Source: Trema orientale
Taxonomy: Eukaryota > Streptophyta > Magnoliopsida > Rosales > Cannabaceae
Direction: 5' to 3'
DNA length: 64,000 bases
Assembly (NCBI GenBank): GCA_002914845.1
Contig: JXTC01000028.1
Span: 1,487,231-1,551,230 of the forward strand
Part shown: positions 24,161 through 34,880 of the stretch, one piece after another
How the letters are laid out: every line of letters starts with the position of its first letter
How positions within the stretch are numbered: the stretch's first letter is position 1
Translations under genes and position numbers: made by a program
The notes under the pieces: generated by a model
What the model was told of the DNA's origin: nothing
The model's database searches: none
The model's input: only the letters and a program-made list of their open reading frames with translations

Positions 24161-24660
24161 ACAACTACAACGTGACACATCAATATCATATTGGCTCAAA
24201 GAAGAACAATTTCAATATTTTAAATATTAAAAGGACAAAATTTAAAATTTAGGAAGGAAGGTAAGAGTTTTAACAATAATTAAACACCAATATGATCATT
24301 ATATTTTGTGATTGATTAGACTTGGTAGCTGATAAGCTACCACTAATGAAATTGAAGCATTTGCTTAACGTCATCCTGTGGAACTTTCTAACCAAATCCT
24401 AATCTCCATTTACCACCTCATGATCACCTGATGTTAGTTAAATCACAAATTTTGAAGGATAAAATTTGGAAGCATGAATCAAATTGATATTCAAATCAAT
24501 GCTTTATTCATTTTCACACACATTATAATGTTCTTAACGTATGCAGTCAATTTTGTGTCGTCCTTCTCAGGCTGAAGTCTACGTCAGTTTTGTCACTACA
24601 AGATTTGTCGATGCTTTTACTTCAATCTTCAATTCTGCGTGGGCTCACGGTATATTGATA
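24161..24660. other. Unassigned AT-rich DNA
   Basis: This is flanking DNA right of Copia A. No coding frame or repeat family was recognised. Confidence 0.5.
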
Positions 24661-25460
24661 ATTAAAGGGGGGGATTATCAATTTTGACCCTCTTTTAATA
24701 CATGTGATGAAGAAAGGGACAACTTATAAACCATTTACAAAAATAGGACTTTTATTGACATGTCATTTAATGAATATTTCGGAGTTCCAAAATTACCCCT
24801 GACTCGACCCTAGTCGAAAATTTTCGACCAAGTCAAAAAAATCAAAAGTGACGGAGGTGGCGCCGGGAAGACGGCCGGCTACGATCGACTGGGGTCGAAA
24901 TTTTCGACCACGGTCAAACTCCAGTCGAAATTTTCGACCGGTGGCTTCGACCCCAGTCGAACATTTTCGACTACAGTCGAACAGTGGTTCGACCCCAGTC
25001 GAACATTTTCGACTGGAGTCGAAATTTTCTAGCCACCGGTCGAAAAATGATCGGAACAACCGAGAGAGGCGATCGAACGCCGGTCGAAATTTTCGACCGG
25101 TGGCTTCGATCCTAGTCGAATTGTTCGAATACGGTCGAACGATGGTTCGACCCAAGTCGAACATTTTCGACTAGAGTCGAAATTTTCCGACCACCGGTTG
25201 AAAAATGATCGGAACAACCGGGAGTGGTGGTCGGACAAGTTCGACTACGGTCGAAAATTTTCGACCCTAGTCGAGTGGAGGCGCCACCGCCGGGGTCGGG
25301 ATCGGGACCGGTGGTGGTGGCTAAAGTAGTTTGAAGTTTGTTGAAAAAATAGGGTATCCAAGTAATTTTATATATGTGACATGACAATTAGGGTTAGTTT
25401 TGAAAATATTAATGAGTGAGTCCTATTTTTCATCACAAGGATTTATTAGACCCCTTAGGT
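24661..25460. mobile_element. Candidate TIR element packed with TCGAAAATTTTCGA palindromes
   Basis: The edges are imperfect inverted repeats. Left has TTAAAGGGG..., TGTGATGAAGAAAGGGAC and AAATAGGACT; the reverse complement of the right has CTAAGGGG..., TTGTGATGAAAAATAGGACT. Between them, 24796-25280 is filled with variants of GTCGAAATTTTCGAC in both orientations, including exact TCGAAAATTTTCGA at 24814-24827 and 25251-25264. Two tandem units of about 160 bp are visible: GGTGGCTTCGA at 24940 and 25099, and GATCGGAACAACCG at 25048 and 25208. Mirror-like open frames on both strands come from the palindromes. No target duplication was confirmed, and no family is assigned. Confidence 0.55.
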
Positions 25461-26630
25461 GTAAATTCTCCGAAGGGTATCCATCTTTTGACTTTGAGGT
25501 TATTCTTTCAAAATTATACAAACTATATAAAATTAACACTTTGTAATTAGGAAAGAAGTTCTTTTTTTTTTTTCAAAATTATACAAAATATATGCAAACC
25601 ATATAAAATTAACACTTTGTAATTAGGAAAGAAGGTATTTTTGTTTTTTTTTTTCCTTAAAGGAGAGCAGTTCCATAAGTACTGCTGCTGAATTTCAAGT
25701 CCTCTACAGCTTTTTGTCGTCTAATGTATATGGAGAGACTCATAATTATACATATATTTTGGAAAATAATTGCTGTACGTAAGGATTTATATCCTAGAGA
25801 CCACAAAAGAAAAAGTTATTGCAGAAGACCAATCTTCGAAGTTGAAAGGGACCTTAGACAAGCTAGAACAACATATGTACTAGAATCGGAAAAGTATGTG
25901 AATGGATATCGAGTGAAACACGTAAGAAACAGATAATATTGTTATCAAAAAAAAAAAGAAGATAATATATGTACAAAGGTTTTTAAGTTATATTAAATAT
26001 TCTGAAACATGTGAAACATGCTTATCTTTATTATATATGACGACACCGTGTATACAGATATGTCCTTTCGGTCCCATCACTGAGTCACTGAATATATAAA
26101 ATTCAAATTTGATTATTTTACCTAGTATTGCGTTCGTTTTGCTCCGATTTGATGACCGCCTGATACACGTGTTGCACATATCGGACTGTAGATGGAGTAG
26201 TACGTAATATTCCAATTTCAAAAACGACATACATTAATTATATGCTAGCGAGTTTGGCTTTGCACTCACCTAGCAAGTTGTGCCAGGTTGATTTCTTACC
26301 TTTATCCATTTCATCGTTGGTTGTAAACGCTTCTTAATTTAACACAGTTGCTTTAAAAAAAAAAATAATAATAATTGGTAGCTAGGTATATATTATCATG
26401 TGAAACAAATTATGTTTTTCTATATATTTTGTGAAGATGTGCTTTTTGTAAAATGAGAAAAATAACTCATTTCGCTTTCGTTAATTTATGTATCGCCATT
26501 GGTCATACTCGAATTGTCCTTCTACTAAATGTAAAGATATGACTTCAACTCTTCAAGTCTATTTCAACTCTTCAATTAATACATTTTTCTTTCTTTCTTT
26601 TTTTTTTTTCTTTTTTTCTTTTTCTATGCT
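25461..26630. other. Unassigned DNA with a local tandem duplication
   Basis: The segment 25509-25561 (AAAATTATACAAACTATATA...) is repeated at 25574-25638 with a small internal expansion. Both copies end TTTGTAATTAGGAAAGAAG. A pyrimidine tract occurs near 26588-26625. I see no coding region or recognisable element. Confidence 0.5.
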
Positions 26631-27656
26631 AGAGCATCTCCAATTAACGGGAGTGTTAAAACTCATACTCATGCTAAATTTTAGCATTTCATCCCAAAAG
26701 TGTCTCTAATAATGTGTCAAATATATTGTACCTTCTAGCACATTCTATTTCTTGTGTTATATATAACATAGGGTATAACACACGCTAAAATAGAAGCATA
26801 TGCTAAAATTTATAATATTACCATTATTAACATTTGTTTAAGTTTATAATTTTGTCATTAGTATGTGTTGGATTTTACAATATTATTATTGTGACATTTG
26901 TTGAAATTTATAATATGGTCATTATTTCTCTTTAAAAAAAAATAATATGGTCATAAATTACAATGTGGCTAATTTAATTTAGTATGTGCGAATTTTTATA
27001 ATATTGCTATTGTATTAAATTAAAAATATATATAAACTTTATGATGTGGCCAATTTAATACATGTATACTATTTTCTTATTTATTTTTTTCATTAAATTT
27101 TATTCATAATATAACTTTCAGTAAATTCTATAAATTAGAGCTCTTATCACCTTTTTTTCTACGTATTCACATTTTCACGAAAAAAAATGGGAAGAACACA
27201 AGTTGGAGGAAAGCGTGGAAATTCATTCAATTTAATTAAGATATATCAATTTGCAAGGCACGATTGAGCATTAGTCAAGTGATCAATCAAAATCCCCTTC
27301 TAAGATCACACTCAACAAGCTACTCATTTTGTTTTTAGTAATTATATTGACTATTTTGCTCATTTACATCAAATATGATCAATGTTCATTCTTTAAAAAA
27401 AATGAGTTATCGGATTCGTACAGAGGTAAATTAAGTGGAACTTATTTTATCATTAGTAATTAAATGATATAATAATAGGAATCAATAGTAGAAAAAAATT
27501 GTAAATAAATATAATGTTCAAATACAAAATACCATTGTTCTTAGCATAAATCCATCAGAACAAATCATAAAAAATGTGTGCTAAATTTAGCTAGTTATTT
27601 TAAATATAATATTAGTACACCATATTTTAGCATTAATTTGCATTGAAGATGGTCTT
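26631..27656. mobile_element. Candidate MITE with GAGCATCTCCAAT-type ends
   Basis: The left end reads AGAGCATCTCCAATTAACG. The reverse complement of the right end reads AAGACCATCTTCAATGCAAA. This matches a common class of plant non-autonomous DNA elements whose ends read GAGCATCTCCAAT. The body (about 1.0 kb) is very AT-rich, with recurring 'TTATAATATTG.TCATTA' phrases and no coding frame. A convincing target duplication was not found, so the superfamily is open. Confidence 0.5.
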
Positions 27657-28918
27657 ATGTACTCTTTTTTTAGAATAGATTTTTTTTTCCTCATTAGGTT
27701 TATCTGTTATAGTAAGGTATATTCCAAACAGAAACGCCAAAAGTTAGTAGCAAACATATGAACCTTCCCGATCCGAAATTCTAAGCTTCAATTTGGTACT
27801 TTATTACCAATGTTGATATTACCACATGTTAATTGAGTTCGTGTTTTTTACATCGTCTCTTTTATGTGAATGTGTGGTGTATATGCTATACCCATGTGTT
27901 GCTTAAACTATATCTAATGCGCGCCAACTAAATAAATAACACAAAGATCAACGAAAGTGAATCAAGTGATGTGACTGATTATTTTGCTACTCACTTTAGC
28001 ATGACATGGTTTAAAATTTTGAATCTCGGCTTAGTAAAGCATATCCTTTGAAATATGAAAATGAAATCGTATTAGGAATCACAATATTATATATCATTTG
28101 TAACTGTCACTAATGACACTGTTTATTTATTAAAAGAATTTCTCGCATCTGACTCTATCTAGCTCAGCCCAGAAGAAAATATTTTCTAACAACTACATTA
28201 TCAAATAGCGAGAATGACAAGAAGTACCCCTAGTTACTTAACACGCGTCTTTTCAAACAAGATGTTATTCATTAAACAAAATAGTACGTACATATGACAA
28301 AGTGATGTAGTGGCTCTAAAAGTTTGATTGAAAGCATTCTTTCCAAAAAAAAAAAAAAAAAGTTCATTGAAACAAAACTAAACACATCACACTTTATTTA
28401 GTTCAGATTTTATAATGGTTTGATATGTCACAGGCTTTACCAATTTGGTAGGTCGCAAGTCAGAAAGTTCACACTCCTTTGTTCATCATGATATTATTGT
28501 CAAATACCCTAAATGGATCATCTGAGAGATTAACTTAAAGAAATTGTTATATTAAAGCCTATTAGTCCAAGGTTCACATATATAGTAAAAAAAAACTTGT
28601 ACAATAGATTTTGGTCAAAGTGGGTTAACTCAGTACAGCGACTATATACTATTTAATAATGCTAAATGAGCACAATCTTTTTGTGATTACATGTATACAC
28701 ATTTGTCTATGAATTCGGATAAGTCCTAAAGTCTAACAATCTTATCATCACTAGCTAAAAAAAGGTAAATTAGTGAAATGAGGGAACTAAAAAGTGTTTT
28801 TGATTATTCTGTGCAATGCAAAAGGGATTTAGACGTTCTATGTTTTATAATGCTATATTACACATTGTGATAATAGTTCGATATAAACACAAAATAGGAG
28901 TAAGAATTAATGCATAGT
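27657..28918. other. Unassigned AT-rich DNA
   Basis: No genes, repeats with defined ends or structured motifs were recognised. A poly-A run lies near 28345. Confidence 0.5.
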
Positions 28919-31095
28919 ATCACGATCAAAAATCCAAAGCCGTGATTTTTAGTAATTTTAAGTGAAAACAGTGGTAAACAGAAATTTTCAAAATTTTTGG
29001 AAAGTCGAGTACTTAAAATTTAAGTTCTAGTCCTCAAAAGTAAGTAAATTTTAATATTGGACAAATTCGAGAAAATATAACATTATCAACTAGTTATAAG
29101 TTTCTAAGTTATTTTTAATTTCAAGTTTAGAGAAATGGTAAATAATAAATTTTTGAAACTTTTTATTTAAATCATTAAGTTGAATGAAAGTGTTCAATTT
29201 AAAACCATAGGCCCATAGTTAAAATAATTTTCATAAAATCATTTCTATGTCTCAGTACTCGATTATATATCGAAAATCATTCGTACATCTACTCAGTAAA
29301 TATACTACTAATGGCTAAATAAATTTGACTTAGAAAAAGGGAAAATGATACAGAGTACGAACCAACCAATGAAGAGGACTGGAACTACAAGCATATGCCA
29401 GACATGCTTGCCAAGCCACACAAATATCTATCACTGAATAATTCGACACCTGAAAGGGGAAGGAAGTAGGGGGGGTGAGCACGTGAATGCTCAGTAGAAA
29501 ACTCAATTACCTTTTTGGGAAAAACCTTTTTGATAATTCTCAGTACAACTGCATGGTTAGTAATTCTGGAAAACATCTTATTAAATATTGAGCTTTCAAA
29601 ACATATACAGAAAGCATTTATAGAAAATCATGCTCAAACCAAAACCAGGTATCCAGATTAAAACAGATATAAAAATCATAATAAAACAAGCATAGTGCAT
29701 ATCACATAAATCAACATATCACATGAGCTCTCATCCTCTCATCACAACCAGAGCAACTCATACTACATGTATCGAGTGCTCTCTGCCTAACATCTATCTT
29801 TGAAAACCGGAGGGATACCCATGTGTCTAATCCTACCGAAGCGGAGGGGCACCGAATGCCTACACCTATCGAGTGGAGATAGTCAGAAAACAAACCCTGC
29901 GCAGGTTTACGGGCTCTCACTGAAGGCGGGTGTACTAGTCCGCATGCTACAACACTGCAATGCCTAAGATGACTCTCATGCGTGATCCTATGGAATGTGT
30001 AATATGTGGAGTCTTAAACAACCATGCAGTGGTTTAACATTCTAGACGTACTCTGGTTTTCAATTAAGAATCCATTTTGTACTTAAAATCCAAAAGTACA
30101 ATTCCAATGATTTTATCAAATCCCAAGTATAAAACTTGTACAAAATCATAGATAAGATATCCAAAGCAGTCTACAATATTTTATAAATCCACAATTCACT
30201 AAAATATTTATTCAAACAATTTAATTTAATAAAATCACGAAATTTCACATTTCATAATAAATCCCAATTATTATGAAAAATAATTGAAAACAAGGTAATT
30301 GAATCCCCTATCTCAGTTGAGTGTCCAAATAATTCTATGAAGCTATGGAGAAAATTTGACGTCGTTTGGGTGTCGTTTGGAATGTCGAGCGTCGTTTTTG
30401 AACCTTTGATCGATAGGTTCGAAAACTCGATTTTCAACCGGATCTTCAAATCGTGAAACGGACTTCACCACTGGATTTAGAACACCCAAAAATGCTATGT
30501 GAGACATATAATTCGTCCAATTTAGGTGCGAACCCCACGGTACGCAAATCAAGACGATCTGAACCGTTCGATTTAGTTTTTCAGGTCCGACACCAAATAT
30601 AGGCAATATATATATCAAAATTCTTATTTTCACAAGTAGATCACAAATATGAGGTTGGTTTTATGATCTAACGGTCAGATTTTAAAAATAAAATATAAAA
30701 CTAAAATAGCTCAGAATTGACAAAAATGGCAAAATTCAATCCGGGCAATATCAAGTCAAGATATATATACCATGTTGAAGATCGTGACGAGACGAATCAA
30801 ACCCGACCATTTTCACGGTGAAACGACACCGGAATCGGTGCCGGCGAGCTTCGGAAGCCGTGGCATTTTTCGGCTTTTTCTGGTGATTGCGACGTCGGAC
30901 GGGGCGGGGACCAGCGGCAATCGACTCGTCTGGACCGGGGCCTTTGAGGATGGCTGGTGGCAGGACTCCATTCGATCGGGAGGAGCTTCGTCGGATGGTC
31001 GCCGTTAATTCGGCGTTTTGGCCAGTTTTTGAGAGAAACAGAGAGAGAGATCGGGTGAGGGAGGGAGAGAAGGGAAAAAGAAAGAAAAAGAGAGT
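28919..31095 (-). mobile_element. Long Ty3/Gypsy-type LTR, copy 2 (minus strand)
   Basis: This is collinear in reverse complement with 12440-14628 over about 2.2 kb, with only scattered substitutions and small indels by eye. Shared landmarks include the GC-rich block (30780-31020), the 'GAGCATTCACGTGCTCACC' block (29470-29500) and the terminal part near 28920. Its 3' edge is not followed by a PBS, so it is a solo or 3' LTR at that side. Its 5' edge abuts Copia A leader sequence through a T-run at 31095-31111. Confidence 0.7.
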
Positions 31096-31111
31096 TTTTT
31101 TTTTTTTTTTT

Positions 31112-31331
31112 AAACTCAATATATTTAAAGGTGGTTATTTAGATTACTTAAACTCAATATATTTAAACTCAAAACTCAATACTCAATATCTCAATAAAAT
31201 CATGAAAAATTCATCAATCATACATGTTATATTTAAACCGTAGAAAGCCAAATAGGTAAAGATATCACAAAATAGAGACATGCATGATTATCCTAAGCAA
31301 TTTAACATGATTTCCTGCTCCTGATACCAGT
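31112..31331 (-). mobile_element. Copia A leader start with primer binding site
   Basis: On the minus strand the PBS TGGTATCAGGAGCAGG (31329 down to 31314) follows the 5' LTR after two bases. About 200 bases of AT-rich leader follow, with repeated 'TTGAGTTTAAATATA' phrases, until the junction with Gypsy LTR copy 2. No gag follows here; the gag of this element is on the plus strand at 17566. Confidence 0.7.
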
Positions 31332-31839
31332 TGTTAGATTTACATAATGGATTGTTAAACCAAATACAATCGTAAGATCTATCATGCCAAATTGTCAGGA
31401 AAAGATTTATTAAGAGAAAACCCGTGACTAACTGGAATCCATTGTCTTCCAAAGCAAAGGATGAGATCACGTAAACGGAAGCGATTAATTAGAGCCTGAG
31501 GGTAGAAGCTCTTCCACAGTCAGAATACTCTATGTATGCTCAATGGGAACTCTCTCTATTAGTGGAGGTAGAGGAGAAGAGTACACGTTTTATTTTGGCT
31601 TGGGGACCAAAATCCTATAGTTATGTCTTTATATACTAGTCACTAATAGAGACCCCATCAATCCTTATTGGACTAGGATTAGGTAACCATACATTACAGA
31701 GTCCATACTTAATAGGTAACTTCCTGAGCCCTCAATTAGATCACTTAATTGGCCTCACTTATTTAGACAGCCCTAATATTATATAATTGTTATAAAAATT
31801 GTGGCCCACGTAATTAGGTTTACACTAGTAAACCCAACA
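31332..31839 (-). mobile_element. 5' LTR of Copia A (508 bp, minus strand)
   Basis: In minus orientation it starts TGTTGGGTTTACTAG and ends TAAATCTAACA, with canonical TG...CA ends. It matches 23648-24155 over its whole length. A PBS follows directly, so it is a 5' LTR. The five bases outside it (31840-31844, read on the minus strand) are ACATC. Confidence 0.85.
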
Positions 31840-31844
31840 GATGT

Positions 31845-32760
31845 AACTCTAGTGTAATTATGTTGTGAGCAAGAATCATCTGTGAGAAAAAATTAGAGGT
31901 ATATGTATTTGGTAAATAGAGGTATATGCATTTGGTACATCAATCAAATTTACAAAACTAATATGTTGTTTAAAGCAACATTAAGTTTAAAAAAAAAAAA
32001 AGTTTGATAAACTATAGATTATGTGTTGTTTAGAAAATTTATATTATGGAAGCAGTAGAATGAGATTGGTAAAAATAATCCTTATGTTATTTCTCAAATT
32101 CTTAAAATTGTTATTAAACAACACTTTTTTAAAATTGTACAGACTAAAACCAGAAATTTACCAAATGCCTTCAGTTTCTCTAAATGCTGAAAGTACCCTC
32201 CAAAAGTACTCCCAATCAGTCATTAAAATTGAAACTTTTTTTCAAAGTTTGATGACTTTACTGGACTTAAACTGTTTTATTATGTTACTATAGGTATTGC
32301 GGCAAGTTAATAGAATAAGTGTCTAAGGACTGATAAGAATATTTTAAAAAGTTGAAGGATCAAAATCACAAAATTCAAAATTTAGGTACAAAACTAGACT
32401 TTTATAATAGTTTAGAATCAATAAACTTATCCTCTATATTTCATTTACTTGATTGAACCGAATCACTAATAATATGACAGTATATAGTATATTATACCAA
32501 TAACAAATTAACGAGTATTGTTACATAAATTAGAATGCAATATCCGATATTAAACTTTATTTATGTTCAATTTCTCATTTGCCATTTAATATTTAACGAT
32601 ATGACACGTTATCACTTATAACGTTGTTAATTTAGAGAAGTTATACAATCCAATTACCTAAAAGTAATGTCTTATATGTAGTAGAAAATGAAGCGGATTA
32701 ACATTTTCGAGAGTTTTTTTTTATTATTATTAAGATTAGTTAATTTGTGAATTGTGAGTA
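31845..32760. other. Unassigned AT-rich DNA
   Basis: No coding region was seen. A 31-base direct repeat (AGAGGTATATG[T/C]ATTTGGTA at 31889 and 31920) lies at one side. A GAAATTTACCAAATGCC string near 32153 is roughly inverted to it, so a small degraded MITE is possible. Confidence 0.35.
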
Positions 32761-32853
32761 TTATGCTGGGTTGTCCTTAGGAGGTGTAGAGTTCCCATTC
32801 AAAGGATTCACTGCCCCATCTTCACTTATTCCATCCATAACTATATCAGGCAT
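32761..32853 (-). CDS. Candidate 30-codon frame after a 5'-UTR intron (gene fragment or small gene)
   Basis: On the minus strand a U-rich, intron-like segment of 563 bases (33444 down to 32882) starts GTATGC after GTTAAG and ends TTTGTTGCAG. These are good plant splice sites. The exon after it has a stop in frame and then ATG at 32853, opening MPDIVMDGISED and closing at TAA 32763-32761 after 30 codons (C-terminus PPKDNPA). Composition is balanced (acidic, Gly, Pro), unlike random AT-rich DNA. I do not recognise it. It may be the first exon of a gene truncated at this spot, a gene fragment carried by a transposon, or a short open frame. No intact downstream gene is visible. Confidence 0.3.
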   Translation of the reverse strand: MPDIVMDGISEDGAVNPLNGNSTPPKDNPA

Positions 32854-32881
32854 CTCTTTGTACGAAGATGAAATAATTTAG

Positions 32882-33480
32882 CTGCAACAAATGTTTGAAT
32901 CAAACACTCGTCATACTGAATAAGAACACATATAATATCTGAAACATCAATTATATAACGATAAAAATCAACCTTTAGCATTAAAGATAATACAAAGGCA
33001 CATCAAACAGAAAACCAAAAGCAGTGACAAAATCAAAATTTTCACTTCATTTTCTTGTCGACAATTTTCTCAGCAAGCAAACAAACTTGAGAAGCTAAAA
33101 TCAATTAACAAAAAAACAATTGCAAAACTAGAAACATGGAAAGGAAAAAAGAAGAAAAGAAAGAAAGGAAAAACCCAATAAAGTAAATATTTATTTGTAA
33201 GATCTATGTATATATACACACATACACACATATCAATTCATCACAAATAGAAAAGAACCATCTATAAAAATCCATAGAAAGGATTATAAACAAAAACCCA
33301 AATAGATTATCATCAATTTACTACAAACTCGTGAACAGAATCAACATTTGACCTCTCTAAGTAATCCACAAGCAGAAAACAATGACAAAAACGTAAAAAC
33401 AACAAAGCATTAAAAAAAAAAAAAAAGGAAGTGGGAAGGCATACCTTAACAATGAGCTATGAAAAGAGAAAAGTCCGAGG
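32882..33480 (-). other. Putative 5'-UTR exon and intron of the 30-codon frame
   Basis: The proposed non-coding exon is about 33445-33480 on the minus strand, ending AAG before the GTATGC donor. The proposed intron is 33444-32882. A near-copy of the donor region (GGCATACCTTAA on the plus strand) occurs again at 33506, about 69 bases away. Confidence 0.25.
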
Positions 33481-33849
33481 GGTTTATTCTCGGGGTGACA
33501 TTCAGGCATACCTTAATATATTATCAACCTGTTTGGATTGCTTTTCGACGGTTGCATTGAATTCTTTAAAAAAAAATGAGAATTTATAGAATCGTATGAA
33601 TATTTGGTAAAAGTTTTTTTTTTCCCCTTGAGAAAACTTCATAAATTTATGGATAATGCTTAAGGTACCAATTTTTGTACCAAAATTTTAATATCAATAC
33701 ATGTGGCATGTGATTTATCACTACTCAATTGATGATAATATTTATTCTATTTGTGGTAAGTATTAACACACCAATTAGATGGTAACAACTTACATGCTAC
33801 ATATGTTGGTACAAAAAATTTGGTACAAAAGTTAAGACATGCAGTGCTA
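33481..33849. other. Unassigned spacer
   Basis: AT-rich DNA between the candidate gene fragment and the LINE 3' part. There is a loose repetition of 'GGTACAAAAATTTGGTAC'-like phrases near 33665 and 33805. No coding region was seen. Confidence 0.4.
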
Positions 33850-34675
33850 TCCTAAATTTATTGAGATCTCAAACTAGCAACCACATTGGGGGCATCTCCC
33901 CTAAAGAGCCTAATCCAGTCATCGAACAAATTCGAGACCATTGAGCTAATTCATCCACTAGAAAATTAAATTGTCTAGGAATATGACTAAACATGACTAC
34001 ATCATCGTCTACAGCACTTCTTGCACCATGACTGAACATTCTGCAATCCATCTGCCTAGAGTAAAACCAAATTGAAGGGCAAAAACCAATTTTCCAATAA
34101 ACTTCCTTAGATAGGACGCAAGGATACGAGCTATGATTTTATGGGCCCGTTTGGCACAGCTTTCAAAGATCTTTTAGAGCTCAAAAGATCTTTTAGGAGT
34201 GTTTGGATGAATTTTTAGAAGATCTTTTTGTATTTAAAAGATCTTTTTAAAGAAGTATGGATCTACCATCTTTTTTAGGAAGATCTTTTTATACTTTTAG
34301 TTCAAGAAGTAAAAGCTATCCCAAACAGGCCCTATAACTAAAATTGCACAGACTTATAAAGCGCAAGTGGTCGAACTAATTTACCTCTAATTTTTTGGGA
34401 ATACGAAAAATAAAAGTGCAGTTCAGGCTTTGGACAAATTTCCCCGAAGTAAAAAAACTCCTGCACAAAGTCAGCTTTCAAAAATTATGCCAGTAGTTCC
34501 TATAAAAGGTTCCAAACATTCCATCTGGTCCTGGGGACTTCAGAGGATTCATTTCCCAAACATTTTATGTGATTTCCTCAGCAGTAGGAATCTGATAAAG
34601 AATTCGATTGTCTTCTGCCGAGACATTTGGTGTGAAAAATGATTCCAATTCATTTGGGATGATTGGTCAGTTGGA
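33850..34675 (-). pseudogene. L1-type LINE, reverse transcriptase start and RNase H tail (3' portion)
   Basis: From 34660 downward on the minus strand the linker and RT start read ELESFFTPNVSAEDN, then IPTAEEIT, EMNPLKSPGPDGM, FRIPKKLEV and FISLCNF. After removing a MITE (34143-34332) the frame continues YKIIARILA..LRKFIGKL, QFGFT.GRWIAECSVM. It then jumps at about 34030 to an RNase H-like end (VVMFSHIPRQFNFLVDELAQWS). The catalytic YADD box and about 2 kb between are deleted. The missing 5' half lies beyond the Copia B insertion, at 48031-49175. The LINE is dead. Confidence 0.8.
34143..34332. mobile_element. 190-bp MITE inserted in the LINE RT
   Basis: The left end reads GGGCCCGTTTGGCACAGCTTT. 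The reverse complement of the right end reads GGGCCTGTTTGGGATAGCTTTT, giving terminal inverted repeats of about 21 bp with few mismatches. The flanks are TAT on both sides (34140-34142 and 34333-34335), and removing the element plus one copy restores the LINE frame exactly (FSY to KIIARILA). The internal sequence repeats AAAGATCTTTT, itself palindromic. TIR style resembles Tourist-like elements, though TAT is not the usual TWA target. Confidence 0.75.
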
Positions 34676-34880
34676 TGTATAAACTAGAATAGGAAACTGG
34701 TCTTTCATATATTATTACTTGACTGATCAGCATAGTATATATAGAACAAGAATTACAAAATTAGCTCCCTAGAAATCTGCTTATACACTCTCTATAATCT
34801 GTATACACTTGTACAATCTTCTATATAAGGCAATACAATTAATACAATTAATCTGGCAAATCGTTGACTATCTCAACACT
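34676..34880 (-). mobile_element. 3' LTR of Copia B (205 bp)
   Basis: The sequence from TGTATAAACTAG to GACTATCTCAACA on the plus strand is repeated in the same orientation at 47830-48030. A polypurine-like tract lies just inside (minus strand AACTTGAGGGAGAG), so this is the 3' LTR of a minus-strand element. The flank is TTGGA outside, which does not equal the AGACG outside the other LTR. Confidence 0.8.

Noticed and set aside
24793..25387. Overlapping 70-123 codon frames on both strands rich in SRKCSTGVE/NFRP words
   Set aside because: Mirror frames produced by palindromic TCGA-AATTT-CGA repeats, not genes.
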